Shown here in pieces: positions 27,468-35,952 of a stretch of 64,000 nt of DNA. Each line of letters begins with the position of its first letter. Within the stretch, counting starts at the first letter, position 1. The stretch is from NCBI RefSeq assembly GCF_018130385.1, contig NZ_JAFCLU010000020.1:1-64000 (forward strand), read 5' to 3'. The notes beneath the pieces were generated by a model. It saw nothing but the letters and a program-made list of their open reading frames with translations. It was not told where the DNA came from and ran no database searches. The translations under genes were made by a program, and so were the position numbers. The DNA is from Bradyrhizobium sp. AUGA SZCCT0283 (lineage in GTDB: Bacteria > Pseudomonadota > Alphaproteobacteria > Rhizobiales > Xanthobacteraceae).

Positions 27468-28007
27468 ATGAAGATCCAGCAAATCCACCACGTCGCCTAT
27501 CGCTGCAAAGACGCCAAGCAGACGGTGGATTTCTACAAGCAGGTTCTGAATATGGACCTGTTGGGCGCCATTGCCGAAGACCGGGTGCCCTCGACCAAGG
27601 CGCCCGATCCTTACATGCATATCTTTCTCGATGCGGGCGCGGGCAATATTCTGGCTTTCTTCGAGCTTCCCAATTCACCCCCGATGGGAAAAGACCCCAA
27701 TACGCCCGACTGGACCCAGCATATTGCGCTGCAGGTCAAGGACATGGACGAGCTTCTGGAAGCCAAGACGCGCGCCGAGGCGGCTGGTCTCGATGTCATC
27801 GGGCCGACCGATCACACGATCTTCCAGTCGATCTATTTCTGGGATCCGAGCGGCCATCGCCTCGAAGTCGCGACGTGGACCGCGACGCCCGAACAGCTGG
27901 CGCGGATGCAGGTAGTCGCGCGCGACATGGTCGAGGAATGGTCCAGAACCAAGAGCCCTCCCCGGCACACGGCGTGGCTTCACGAGAAGGAGCTTGCGAC
28001 GACGTAA
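27468..28007 (+). CDS. VOC (glyoxalase/dioxygenase) superfamily protein
   Basis: This 179-aa protein has one vicinal-oxygen-chelate module: IQQIHHVAYRCKDAKQTVDFY at the start, HIALQVKDMDELLEAK in the middle, and FWDPSGHRLEVATW at the end. These carry the usual His and Glu metal ligands. It may be a lyase, dioxygenase or isomerase. GGGAGG lies five bases before the ATG. It lies 84 bases after the transporter gene and is convergent with the solute-binding protein gene. Confidence 0.85.
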   Translation: MKIQQIHHVAYRCKDAKQTVDFYKQVLNMDLLGAIAEDRVPSTKAPDPYMHIFLDAGAGNILAFFELPNSPPMGKDPNTPDWTQHIALQVKDMDELLEAKTRAEAAGLDVIGPTDHTIFQSIYFWDPSGHRLEVATWTATPEQLARMQVVARDMVEEWSRTKSPPRHTAWLHEKELATT

Positions 28008-28018
28008 CCGGCGCCCGG

Positions 28019-29002
28019 CTACTTCTTCTCTTCCAGCAGCTTTTTGTATTTCTCGACGTCACGCGTCACCAATTGGCCGAGCACTTCGCTCGCGTGCTCG
28101 TTGGCGTCGGGCGCGACGGTGGAGAGATCGTGAAAGCGCTTCTTCACCGCCTCGCTCTCGACGGCGGCCTTGGCCGCGGCGTTCAGTTTCGCGATGATCG
28201 CAGGCGGCGTGCCCTTCGGCGCGAACAGGCCGTTCCAGCCCTGCGCTTCGAAATCGGGAAGGCCGGCTTCCGAAGATGTCGGCAGATCGGGCAAGGTCGC
28301 AAGCCGCACCGTCGAGCCGACGACAAGGCCTTTCACCAGCTTGTCGTCGATGGCCTGCGACACCGAGGCGGCCGAATCGCAGACGCCGTCGATCTGGCCG
28401 CCGATCGCATCCGTCAGCGCCGGCGCCGCGCCGCGATAGCCGACCAGCGTCACGTCGACGACGGCGGCCTGCGCAAAGCTCTTGCAGATCAGGAAATTCG
28501 AGGAGCCGACGCCGGCATGGCCGAGATTGACCTTGCCGGGATTTTTCTTCGCATAGGCGATGAAATCCTGCAGGTTCTTGGCCGGAAAATCCTTGCGCAG
28601 CGCGACGATGCCGAAGGTCTTGGCAACGACCGCGATCGGCGCAAAGGATTCCGGCGTGAACGGCAATTTCGGATAGATCGTATAGGCCGCCGCACTCGTG
28701 CCGGCATTGCCGATGGCGATGGTGTAGCCGTCGGCTTCCGCGCGCGCGGCACGCGTCAGCGCGGTCGAACCGCCGGCGCCCGCGACATTCTCGATCACGA
28801 TCGGCTGCCCGAGCGACTTGGTCATCTCCTCGGCGACCACGCGCGCGATCACGTCGGAGGTGCCGCCAGCCGCGAACGGCACGATCATGGTGATGGGGCG
28901 CTTGGGATAGTCCTGCGCATGGGCGGCTGACGCCACCAGCAATGCCGCGAGCGCGGCCGCCAGTTTCACTGCGAGATTCTTTTTTTGACGCGTTTTCTTC
29001 AC
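28019..29002 (-). CDS. Bug/TctC-type solute-binding protein
   Basis: This 327-aa precursor has a signal peptide (LAAALAALLVASAAHAQ). The Bug fold follows: YPKRPITMIVPFAAGGTSD, then NVAGAGGSTALTRAARAEAD and a C-terminal helix pair. These proteins capture small carboxylates for tripartite TctAB transporters or act as sensors. No TctA or TctB is encoded nearby, so it is an orphan, as is common in this clade. It lies 40 bases after purQ on the same strand and may be read through from the pur operon. Confidence 0.9.
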   Translation of the reverse strand: MKKTRQKKNLAVKLAAALAALLVASAAHAQDYPKRPITMIVPFAAGGTSDVIARVVAEEMTKSLGQPIVIENVAGAGGSTALTRAARAEADGYTIAIGNAGTSAAAYTIYPKLPFTPESFAPIAVVAKTFGIVALRKDFPAKNLQDFIAYAKKNPGKVNLGHAGVGSSNFLICKSFAQAAVVDVTLVGYRGAAPALTDAIGGQIDGVCDSAASVSQAIDDKLVKGLVVGSTVRLATLPDLPTSSEAGLPDFEAQGWNGLFAPKGTPPAIIAKLNAAAKAAVESEAVKKRFHDLSTVAPDANEHASEVLGQLVTRDVEKYKKLLEEKK

Positions 29003-29042
29003 GCAAACCGGTTCCCACTTCGCTCGAAAACGCTATCCAACT

Positions 29043-29744
29043 TCACGCCACTTTTTCCAAATGTGCGGCGAGGCCCGCAAACAGGCCGCGGCCGTCCGTG
29101 CAGCCCATGATGTCTTCGACGTGGTTTTCCGGATGCGGCATCATGCCGAGCACATTGCCGCGCTCGTTGACGATGCCGGCGATCGAATCCGCAGCGCCGT
29201 TGATGTTGGACTCCTCGTCGACGACGCCCTCCGCCGAGCAGTAGCGGTAGAGCACCCGCCCCTCGCCTTCCAGCCGCTTCACCGTCTCTTCGTCGGCTTC
29301 GTAATTACCCTCGCCATGCGCGACCGGCACGCGAATGACCTGGCCGGCATTGTAGCCTCGCGTGAATGGCGTGTCCGAGCGCTCGACCCGCAGATGCACA
29401 TCCTTGCAGATGAATTTCAGCTTCGCGTTGCGCATCAGGACGCCGGGCAGCAGGCCGGCTTCGCACAGGATCTGGAAACCATTGCAGACGCCCAACACGA
29501 GGCCGCCGTCCGCCGCATATTTACGCACCGCGTCCATCACGGGCGCGCGCGCGGCAATCGCGCCGCAGCGCAGATAATCGCCATAGGAAAAGCCGCCGGG
29601 CACGACCACGAGGTCGGTCCCGTTCGGCAGCGCGGTGTCGGCATGCCACACCATCGCCGCCTCCTGGCCGGAGACGAGTTTCAACGCACGCGCCATGTCG
29701 CGCTCGCGATTGATTCCGGGAAAGACGAGAACGGCTGATTTCAT
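29043..29744 (-). CDS. purQ: Phosphoribosylformylglycinamidine synthase subunit PurQ
   Basis: This 233-aa class I glutamine amidotransferase feeds ammonia to PurL. The catalytic Cys is in LVLGVCNGFQILCEAGLLPG. The oxyanion PGGFSYGDYLR and the His-Glu pair in the C-terminal MMPHPENHVED are present. It is third in purC-purS-purQ, with 11 bases between the purS stop and the purQ start. Confidence 0.97.
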   Translation of the reverse strand: MKSAVLVFPGINRERDMARALKLVSGQEAAMVWHADTALPNGTDLVVVPGGFSYGDYLRCGAIAARAPVMDAVRKYAADGGLVLGVCNGFQILCEAGLLPGVLMRNAKLKFICKDVHLRVERSDTPFTRGYNAGQVIRVPVAHGEGNYEADEETVKRLEGEGRVLYRYCSAEGVVDEESNINGAADSIAGIVNERGNVLGMMPHPENHVEDIMGCTDGRGLFAGLAAHLEKVA

Positions 29745-29755
29745 GAAAGGCGCGC

Positions 29756-29995
29756 CTAGAGCAGTTCGACCCGATAGTTTTCGATCACGGTGTTCGCCAG
29801 CAGCTTGTCGGCGGCATCCTTCAAGGCCGCCTCGGCCTTGGCCCTGTCGGCGCCTGCGAGTTCGATGTCGAACACCTTGCCCTGGCGGACGCTGGCGACG
29901 CCATCGACGCCGAGCGATTTCAGCGCGCCTTCGATGGCCTTGCCCTGCGGATCGAGAATGCCCGATTTCAACGTAACGGTAACGCGTGCCTTCAC
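29756..29995 (-). CDS. purS: Phosphoribosylformylglycinamidine synthase subunit PurS
   Basis: This 79-aa small subunit bridges PurL and PurQ. The sequence KARVTVTLKSGILDPQGKAI matches the family start, and it ends NYRVELL. The GTG at 29995 gives the family length; the frame extends upstream into purC antisense without homology. It is located between purC and purQ. Confidence 0.95.
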   Translation of the reverse strand: MKARVTVTLKSGILDPQGKAIEGALKSLGVDGVASVRQGKVFDIELAGADRAKAEAALKDAADKLLANTVIENYRVELL

Positions 29996-30024
29996 GAGAC
30001 TTGCCCCAGTAGTTTTAATTTGCC

Positions 30025-30792
30025 TCAGCTCTTCACCAGCACCGGGCCGGTACCGGCCGGACGCTCGTTCTCCATCAGGATGCCCAGCCGCTTTGCCACT
30101 TCGGTGTAGGCTTCCAGCAAGCCACCGAGGTCGCGGCGGAAACGGTCCTTGTCGAGCTTCTCGTTCGACTTGATGTCCCACAGCCGGCACGAGTCCGGCG
30201 AGATTTCGTCGGCGACGATGATCCGCATCATCTCGTTCTCGAACAGCCGCCCGCACTCCATCTTGAAATCGACCAGACGGATGCCGATGCCGAGGAAGAG
30301 CCCGGTGAGGAAGTCGTTGACGCGGATGGCGAGCGCCATGATGTCGTCGATTTCCTGCGGCGTCGCCCAGCCGAACGCGGTGATGTGCTCTTCCGATACC
30401 ATGGGGTCGTTGAGCTGGTCGTTCTTGTAATAGAACTCGATGATCGAGCGCGGCAGCTGGGTGCCCTCCTCGATGCCGAGGCGCTGCGACAGCGAGCCGG
30501 CTGCGACGTTCCGCACCACCACTTCCAGCGGCACGATCTCGACCTCGCGAATCAGCTGCTCGCGCATGTTGAGGCGGCGGATGAAATGGGTCGGCACCCC
30601 GATGTCGTTGAGGTGCTGAAACAGGTACTCCGAAATCCGGTTGTTGAGGACGCCCTTGCCCTCGATCACCTGGTGTTTCTTGGCATTGAACGCGGTCGCA
30701 TCGTCCTTGAAGTGCTGGATCAGGGTTCCCGGCTCCGGGCCTTCATACAGGACCTTTGCCTTGCCTTCATAAATACGGCGTCGACGGCTCAT
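30025..30792 (-). CDS. purC: SAICAR synthase
   Basis: This 255-aa phosphoribosylaminoimidazole-succinocarboxamide synthase has RRRIYEGKAKVLYEGPEPG at its start, DDATAFNAKK, the motif VPLEVVVRNVAAGS, and LVDFKMECGR. It adds aspartate to CAIR with ATP. It is the first gene of purC-purS-purQ. The start is MSRRRRIYEG; an in-frame ATG ten codons upstream is a weaker alternative. Confidence 0.96.
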   Translation of the reverse strand: MSRRRRIYEGKAKVLYEGPEPGTLIQHFKDDATAFNAKKHQVIEGKGVLNNRISEYLFQHLNDIGVPTHFIRRLNMREQLIREVEIVPLEVVVRNVAAGSLSQRLGIEEGTQLPRSIIEFYYKNDQLNDPMVSEEHITAFGWATPQEIDDIMALAIRVNDFLTGLFLGIGIRLVDFKMECGRLFENEMMRIIVADEISPDSCRLWDIKSNEKLDKDRFRRDLGGLLEAYTEVAKRLGILMENERPAGTGPVLVKS

Positions 30793-31113
30793 TGGGATGT
30801 ACCGTGTTTTGTTGAAATCCATGAAATTGGTGTGCTCCGGATGACAAGGGTTTGCGACCACGACGGAGCTGCCGTGAAGGCCAGGTCCAGGACAGAAGCG
30901 ACCGGAAACAGAACAAGAACCTCGCCTGATGGCAACCTATCCGATTGGCCCATCCAGCACAATCGACCCGGCCCGATTGGGCCCAACTTATCCCGATTGC
31001 CCTGCGGCCGAACGGCCTGTTGTTTTACCGATTCGCCCCCTCTATCTAGGTAGGCGATCGGGCCGCGACAACGCGGCCCCGTATACCTTTTGGCCGGGAT
31101 TGGAACCGAAGAA
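30793..31113. other. Intergenic region between purC and the zeta-subunit gene
   Basis: This 321-base divergent control region has no supportable gene. A perfect 8-bp hairpin (GGGCCGCG/CGCGGCCC, loop ACAA) is at 31060-31079, 34 bases before the zeta start. The promoters of both flanking genes must lie here, but I cannot place them with confidence. Confidence 0.5.
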
Positions 31114-31437
31114 ATGACCACTTTCGACAAGCGCGAGGAAGGTTTTGAGAAGAAATTCGCCCTCGACGAGGAGCAGAAGTTCAAGGCCATGGCTCGCCGC
31201 AACAGGCTGCTCGGTCTTTGGGCAGCCGAAAAACTCGGCCTGACCGGCGACGACGCCAATGCCTACGCCAAGGAAGTGGTCGCGGCCGATTTCGAGGAAG
31301 CCGGCGACCAGGACGTCCAGAACAAGGTCGTGAAGGATTTTGCCGCCAAGGGCGTCGCCGTCACCGCTGCCGAGGTGCGCGCCAAGATGGACGAGCTGAT
31401 GGCGGCTGCCGTCGCCCAGGTGAAGGCGGGGACGTAA
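31114..31437 (+). CDS. F1-ATPase inhibitor zeta subunit family (DUF1476)
   Basis: This 107-aa helical, charged protein begins MTTFDKREEGFEKKFALDEE, the inhibitory N-terminal pattern of the alphaproteobacterial zeta subunit known from Paracoccus. The four-helix core follows (ARRNRLLGLWAAEKLGL). It blocks ATP hydrolysis by the F1 motor. As usual in this class it is not near the atp operon. It is convergent with a LysR gene, with a palindromic repeat between them. Confidence 0.9.
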   Translation: MTTFDKREEGFEKKFALDEEQKFKAMARRNRLLGLWAAEKLGLTGDDANAYAKEVVAADFEEAGDQDVQNKVVKDFAAKGVAVTAAEVRAKMDELMAAAVAQVKAGT

Positions 31438-31456
31438 GCTGTAGCGAATGGGGAGT

Positions 31457-31503
31457 GGCGAATAGCGAATAGAGCAATTTCCATTCGCTATTCGCTATTC
31501 GCC
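31457..31503. repeat. 16-bp inverted repeat, family D (GCGAATA units)
   Basis: GGCGAATAGCGAATAG (31457-31472) and its exact complement (31488-31503) flank a 15-base loop. Each arm has two GCGAATA units. It lies between convergent genes and can act as a hairpin for both. Its right arm supplies the last codons and the stop codon of the LysR gene. Confidence 0.85.
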
Positions 31504-32399
31504 TCTTTGAATTCCTTGCGAACGATCTCCAGCAACCGCCGCGCCGCCGCGCTCAAGAATCCGCCGCGGCGCGTTACCGTGACGACGTCGTGGCTCGCCT
31601 TGAGATCGCGTACGCTGATGGTGGCGATGGTCCCGTAGCGGAGCTCCTCCGCGGCATTGCTCTCCGACAACAGCGCGATGCCGAGGCCGGCTTCGACCAG
31701 GCGCTTCTGCGCGGTCAGGCTGTCGACCGGCGTCCAGTCGATTTTACCGAGCCCGTGGGTCTGAAACAGCGCGAAGACATGCGACGCCGTGATCTCGCGC
31801 CTCCCCGGCACCACGGGAAATGCGATCCAGCGCTCGCCGCTGAGATCGGCGAGTTTGGTCACACGGCGGCCAGCGCGCGGATGGTCCGGCGCACACACCA
31901 CCTGCAACCGTTCGGCAAACAGCAACTCGCAATCGAGATCACGCGAGCGGTCGCGGTCATAGCGCAGCCCGATGGTTGCCTCGCCACGCCGGATCACGTC
32001 GCTGACCTCCGCGCTGGTCGCGGTGCGCAGGCTCAATTCGACCTCGGGGTGTTCGGCCGCGAAGCGTTTCAAGATCGCCGACAGCCGCCCGCCGGCCAGC
32101 GTGCCGACCACCGCGAGCGAAACGGGTCCTGAATTCGGCCGCGCCAGCGCGCGGACCGCATTCTCCGCATCCTGGGCGGCGGCAACCGCGCGCTCGGCAT
32201 ACGGCACCATCACCCTCCCGGCATCGCTCAGCATGGTGCGCCCCGCGATCCGCTCGAACAGCGGCACGCCGAGTTCCTGCTCCAGCAGCGCGATGCGCCG
32301 CGAGATCGCCGGCTGCGAGCGGTGCAGCGCCTTCGCAGCATTCGAAATGCCGCCGTGGCGGTGAACGGTCAGGAACGTGAGAAGCGCATCGCTGTCCAT
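31488..32399 (-). CDS. LysR family transcriptional regulator
   Basis: This 303-aa regulator has an N-terminal winged helix-turn-helix (LLTFLTVHRHGGISNAAKAL then SQPAISRRIALLEQELG). A periplasmic-binding-like effector domain follows. The ATG at 32399 is chosen; another in-frame ATG lies five codons upstream. It is divergent from the PEP-mutase-type gene 116 bases away, so it probably controls that gene and itself. The C-terminus (FKEANSE) is encoded inside the family D repeat, so the native end has been replaced. Confidence 0.92.
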   Translation of the reverse strand: MDSDALLTFLTVHRHGGISNAAKALHRSQPAISRRIALLEQELGVPLFERIAGRTMLSDAGRVMVPYAERAVAAAQDAENAVRALARPNSGPVSLAVVGTLAGGRLSAILKRFAAEHPEVELSLRTATSAEVSDVIRRGEATIGLRYDRDRSRDLDCELLFAERLQVVCAPDHPRAGRRVTKLADLSGERWIAFPVVPGRREITASHVFALFQTHGLGKIDWTPVDSLTAQKRLVEAGLGIALLSESNAAEELRYGTIATISVRDLKASHDVVTVTRRGGFLSAAARRLLEIVRKEFKEANSE

Positions 32400-32515
32400 G
32401 TTTTTCCCATGCAAAAAGCTGATGACGCACAGAGAAATAACAAATTTGGCTGATGGGAGATAGGGCCGCTAGTTTCGCCGCCAGCCAGAACCGGCCAACA
32501 AAGCGGAGATTGCCG

Positions 32516-33328
32516 ATGCGGACCCAGATGGAAAAAGCCGAAGCGTTCCGCGCGCTGCATGCGCGCCCCGGCGCCTTCATCATTCCCAATCCCTGGGACG
32601 CGGGCACGGCAAAACTGCTCGCCGCGATGGGGTTCGAGGCGCTGGCGACCACGAGCCTCGGCCTTGCCAATACGCTCGGCAGCTTAACCGTCAGCCTCGA
32701 CGCCATCATCGAGAACTGCCGGATGATTGCAGAAGCTACCGACCTGCCCGTCAACGCCGATCTGGAGAATTGCGGCGCGGATGATCCGAAGACCGCGGCG
32801 AAGGCGATCGCGCGCGCGGCCGAAGCCGGCGCCGTCGGCGGCTCGATCGAGGATTCGACCGGCGATCCGGGCAACCCGATCTATGATTTCTCGCTCGCGG
32901 TCGAGCGCGTGCAGGCGGCGGTCGAAGCGGCGCGCGCACTTCCCTTCCCGTTCACGCTGACGGCGCGCGCGGAAAACTTCCTGCACGGCCGCAAGGATCT
33001 CGACGACACCATCAAGCGGCTGCAGGCGTTCGAGGCCGTTGGAGCGGACGTATTGTATTCCCCCGGCCTGTATGACATCGGCACGATCCGTACCGTGGTG
33101 TCGTCGGTCGGAAAGCCGTTCAACCTAGTGATGGGCTTTGCCGACCCGACGCTGACGGTCGATCAACTCTCGAAAGCCGGCGTCAAGCGCATCAGCGTCG
33201 GCGGCGCGATGGAGCGCTACGCGCTTGCGGCGTTCCTAAAGAGCGCCCGCGAGATGAAGGATCAGGGCGCGTTCACCTTTGTGCGCGAGATGGCGCCGAT
33301 CGGGGAGATCAGGGCGGCGTTCAGATGA
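32516..33328 (+). CDS. Isocitrate lyase/PEP mutase superfamily protein
   Basis: This 270-aa TIM-barrel enzyme begins AEAFRALHARPGAFIIPNPW. It contains LPVNADLENC, GSIEDSTGD in the metal-binding region, and TARAENFL. The catalytic Cys loop of true isocitrate and methylisocitrate lyases (KKCGH) is absent, so it belongs to the PEP-phosphonomutase or oxaloacetate-hydrolase-like branch. GGAG lies seven bases before the ATG. It is divergent from a LysR gene. The exact reaction is unknown. Confidence 0.87.
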   Translation: MRTQMEKAEAFRALHARPGAFIIPNPWDAGTAKLLAAMGFEALATTSLGLANTLGSLTVSLDAIIENCRMIAEATDLPVNADLENCGADDPKTAAKAIARAAEAGAVGGSIEDSTGDPGNPIYDFSLAVERVQAAVEAARALPFPFTLTARAENFLHGRKDLDDTIKRLQAFEAVGADVLYSPGLYDIGTIRTVVSSVGKPFNLVMGFADPTLTVDQLSKAGVKRISVGGAMERYALAAFLKSAREMKDQGAFTFVREMAPIGEIRAAFR

Positions 33329-33341
33329 AAGGTCTCTCCCA

Positions 33342-33452
33342 GTCATTGCGAGCGCAGCGAAGCAATCCATCTTTCAGCACGCGGAGGCATGGATTGCTTC
33401 GTCGCTACGCTCCCTTGCGCAAACGCTTCGCGTTTGTCGCAGGCAATGACGG
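33342..33452. repeat. Dispersed palindromic repeat, family A, copy 2 (inverted)
   Basis: It has the same elements as the copy at 23484-23588 in reverse order: TCATTGCGAGCGCAGCGAAG, the AGCAATCCAT/ATGGATTGCT pair, then CAAACGCTTCGCGTTTGTCG and GGCAATGACGG. It fills the space between the convergent PEP-mutase-type gene and cyanase. Confidence 0.87.
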
Positions 33453-33463
33453 CGGAGGGAGAC

Positions 33464-33952
33464 TTACCCCTCCTTGAAGCCGTACTCCGGCACGTTGCCG
33501 CTGGCGCCGTAATATTTGTACGGCAGGAATTTTCCGGACATCGTGATCTTGACGCGGTCCCCCTTGGGATTGGGCAGGCGCTCCATCACCATGTCGAAGT
33601 CGATCGCCGACATGATGCCGTCGCCATATTCCTCCTCGATCAGCGCCTTCCATGCCGGGCCGTTGACCATCACCAGTTCGTAGAAGCGGTAGATCAAGGG
33701 ATCGGTCGGCGGCATCGGCGTGCCGGTGCCGCGCATCGGCACTTCGTTGAGCATGGCGATTTCGGATTTCGACAGCCCGAACAGCTCGCCGGCATTGGCG
33801 GCCTGCGGTTTTGTCAATTTCATCTGGCCGAGAATGGCGCCTGTTATCAGCACTTCCGAATAGCCGCCGATCTTTTCGCAGATGTGTTTCCAGCTCCAGC
33901 CCTTCTCGCGCTTGATGTCGAGCAGCTTTTCGGTGAGGTCTTCGCGTTTCAT
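33464..33952 (-). CDS. cynS: Cyanase (cyanate hydratase)
   Basis: This 162-aa decameric enzyme turns cyanate and bicarbonate into ammonia and CO2. The catalytic triad is intact: Arg89 and Glu92 in YRFYE and Ser115 in GDGIMSAIDF, with the spacing of the E. coli enzyme (96, 99, 122). The N-terminal helical domain is also typical (KREKGWSWKHICEKIGG). It is the last gene of the ABC operon, 62 bases after the ATPase gene, with a palindromic repeat lying across that junction. Its position points to cyanate as at least one ABC substrate. Confidence 0.96.
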   Translation of the reverse strand: MKREDLTEKLLDIKREKGWSWKHICEKIGGYSEVLITGAILGQMKLTKPQAANAGELFGLSKSEIAMLNEVPMRGTGTPMPPTDPLIYRFYELVMVNGPAWKALIEEEYGDGIMSAIDFDMVMERLPNPKGDRVKITMSGKFLPYKYYGASGNVPEYGFKEG

Positions 33953-33970
33953 GTGGCTCTCCTTCTAACC

Positions 33971-34055
33971 CGTCATGCCCGGCCTTGTGCCGGGCATCCA
34001 CGTCTTGCTTGCTGTCAGAAAGACGTGGATGGCCGGGACAGGCCCGGCCATGACG
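33971..34055. repeat. Palindromic repeat, family B
   Basis: An 85-base near-perfect palindrome has outer arms CGTCATG...GGCC and GGCC...CATGACG and inner arms ATCCACGTCTT/AAGACGTGGAT around a short loop. It overlaps the 3' end of the ABC ATPase gene and lies in front of cyanase. Confidence 0.85.
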
Positions 34056-34941
34056 CCTGTGTTGAATCCTCGGATCCGGCAGCAACCACCAGTTCCGGCT
34101 TCCCGATCCGTACCGTCGGCACATTGCGCGGATCGTGGTCGGTCACATCAGCTGCAAACGTCTTGCTGCGGCTGACCAGGAAATCGACGATGTGGTTGCG
34201 CAGCGCGTAGTAGAGCGGATGGCGGTGCAGATCGATGCGGCCGCGGTCCTTCGGCAACGGATTTTCCACGATCTCGGCCAGCACGGCGCCCGGGCCGTTG
34301 GTCATCAGGAAGATCTTGTCGGCGAGATAGATCGCTTCATCGACGTCATGGGTGATCATGAAGGCGGTCTGCCCGGTCTCGAGGCAAATCCGGCGGACCT
34401 CGTCCTGCAGCGTGCCGCGCGTCAGCGCATCCAGCGCCGAGAACGGCTCGTCCATCAGCATGATCTTCGGCGTGATCGAGAGCGCACGCGCGATGCCGAC
34501 GCGCTGCTTCATGCCGCCGGACAGTTCCGAGGGGCGCTTGTGCTCGGATCCGGTCAAGCCGACCAGATCGATGAAGGTCTGCGCATGCGCCTTCACCTTG
34601 GCACGGTCCCAGTTGCGCCATTTCGAGGTCACGGCATAGGCGACGTTGCCGAGCACGGTGCGCCACGGCAACAGCGCATGGCTCTGAAAGATCACCGCGC
34701 GGTCGAGGCTGGTGCCCTCGATCGCCTGCCCATCGACGATGACGGCACCCTCGCTGGGCTCGTCGAGCCCGGCCAGGATGTTCAGCACGGTGGTCTTGCC
34801 GCAGCCGGAATGGCCGATCACACAGCCGAACTCACCACGGCCCATCGACAGCCAGAGATTCTCGAAGATGGTGGTCGCCGCCCCATCCGCGCCGGGATAA
34901 CGCCGCGCGATGCCCTCGATGGAAATGAATTTGTCGGTCAT
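34015..34941 (-). CDS. ABC transporter ATP-binding protein, nitrate/cyanate type
   Basis: This 308-aa ATPase has Walker A GHSGCGKTT (43-51), the signature LSGGMKQRVGIARAL, and Walker B IMLMDEPFSALD. It most resembles NrtD/CynD/SsuB-type ATPases. The C-terminal ~13 residues (ending PGLSRPSTSF) are encoded by the family B repeat, so the native tail was overwritten. Its start lies 5 bases after the permease stop. It energises uptake by the adjacent permease and binding protein. Confidence 0.93.
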   Translation of the reverse strand: MTDKFISIEGIARRYPGADGAATTIFENLWLSMGRGEFGCVIGHSGCGKTTVLNILAGLDEPSEGAVIVDGQAIEGTSLDRAVIFQSHALLPWRTVLGNVAYAVTSKWRNWDRAKVKAHAQTFIDLVGLTGSEHKRPSELSGGMKQRVGIARALSITPKIMLMDEPFSALDALTRGTLQDEVRRICLETGQTAFMITHDVDEAIYLADKIFLMTNGPGAVLAEIVENPLPKDRGRIDLHRHPLYYALRNHIVDFLVSRSKTFAADVTDHDPRNVPTVRIGKPELVVAAGSEDSTQASWPGLSRPSTSF

Positions 34942-34946
34942 CCCAG

Positions 34947-35786
34947 CTATTCCGGAAACGTGACCATGCGCGTGAAGCGCGCAAGGATCTGGTCGAGCAG
35001 CATGCCGACGATGCCGATCAGGAGGATCGCGATGATGACGTTGGTGATCGAGAGGTTGTTCCACTCGTTCCAGACGAAATAGCCGATGCCGGTGCCGCCG
35101 ACCAGCATTTCAGCCGCGACGATCACGAGCCAGGCGATGCCGATCGAGATCCGCATGCCGGTGAGAATCGTAGGCGCCGCCGCCGGCAGGATCACGGTGA
35201 AGGCGCGCCTGATGGTGCCGACTTCGAGCGTCCGCGCGACGTTGATCCACTCCTTGCGCACGGCAGCCACGCCAAACGCCGTGTTGAGCAGCATCGGCCA
35301 CACCGAGCAGATGAAGATCACGAAGATCGCCGAGATCGAAGAATCCTTGATGGTGTAGAGCGCGAGCGGCATCCAGGCGAGCGGCGAGATCGGCTTAAGG
35401 ATTTGGATGAACGGGTCGATCGCCTTGCTGATCAAGGGCGACATGCCGATCAGGAAGCCGAGCGGGATCGCGACGATAACCGCAAGCAGATAGCCGAGGC
35501 CGACGCGGCCGATGGAATAGCCGAGCTGGATGCCGAGGCCCTTGTCGTTCGGCCCCTTGTCGTAGAACGGCTGCTTGAGGTGCTCCCACAATTTCGCGCC
35601 GACATCGAGCGGCCCGGGCATCGCCGATTTGCCCTGGGTAGCCGTCAGCCCCATCAGCTTGGCGTATTCCGGGGTCATGGTGGTGGTCGCGGCCGTCGAG
35701 CGCGTGGCGAGATGCCAGATGCCGAGGAACGCCGCGAACAGCGCGATCGAGACCACAGCCGCGCGGAAGCGAAGGGAGAAGGTCAT
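34947..35786 (-). CDS. ABC transporter permease, nitrate/cyanate type
   Basis: This 279-aa inner-membrane protein has about six helices. The permease signature (EAA loop) lies around ARTLEVGTIRRAFTVILPAAAP. It belongs to the NrtB/SsuC/TauC class. The start MTFSLRFRAA has GGGAGAAGG just upstream. A family C repeat separates it from the binding-protein gene upstream. Confidence 0.93.
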   Translation of the reverse strand: MTFSLRFRAAVVSIALFAAFLGIWHLATRSTAATTTMTPEYAKLMGLTATQGKSAMPGPLDVGAKLWEHLKQPFYDKGPNDKGLGIQLGYSIGRVGLGYLLAVIVAIPLGFLIGMSPLISKAIDPFIQILKPISPLAWMPLALYTIKDSSISAIFVIFICSVWPMLLNTAFGVAAVRKEWINVARTLEVGTIRRAFTVILPAAAPTILTGMRISIGIAWLVIVAAEMLVGGTGIGYFVWNEWNNLSITNVIIAILLIGIVGMLLDQILARFTRMVTFPE

Positions 35787-35806
35787 TGGAGACAGTCTCT
35801 CAACAT

Positions 35807-35927
35807 GTCGTCCCCGCGAACGCGGGGACCCATACGCCGTGTCTCCTCTTTTGGGCATGACGTCAGAGACCTTACTTCATTACTAACGCCGCGGAGTATG
35901 GGTCCCGGCGTTCGCCGGGACGACAGC
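35807..35927. repeat. Palindromic repeat, family C
   Basis: The outer arms TGTCGTCCCCGCGAACG and CGTTCGCCGGGACGACA are near-complementary. Inner elements GGGACCCATAC and GTATGGGTCCC are exact complements. It spans the gap between the binding-protein and permease genes. Confidence 0.88.
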
Positions 35928-35952
35928 GGCAAATGTCGTTGCGCCCCTGCCC

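Noticed and set aside
26517..28007. 496-aa frame joining an EamA shadow to the VOC protein
   Set aside because: Only the part from 27468 is VOC-like and has a ribosome-binding site; the rest is out of frame inside the transporter gene.
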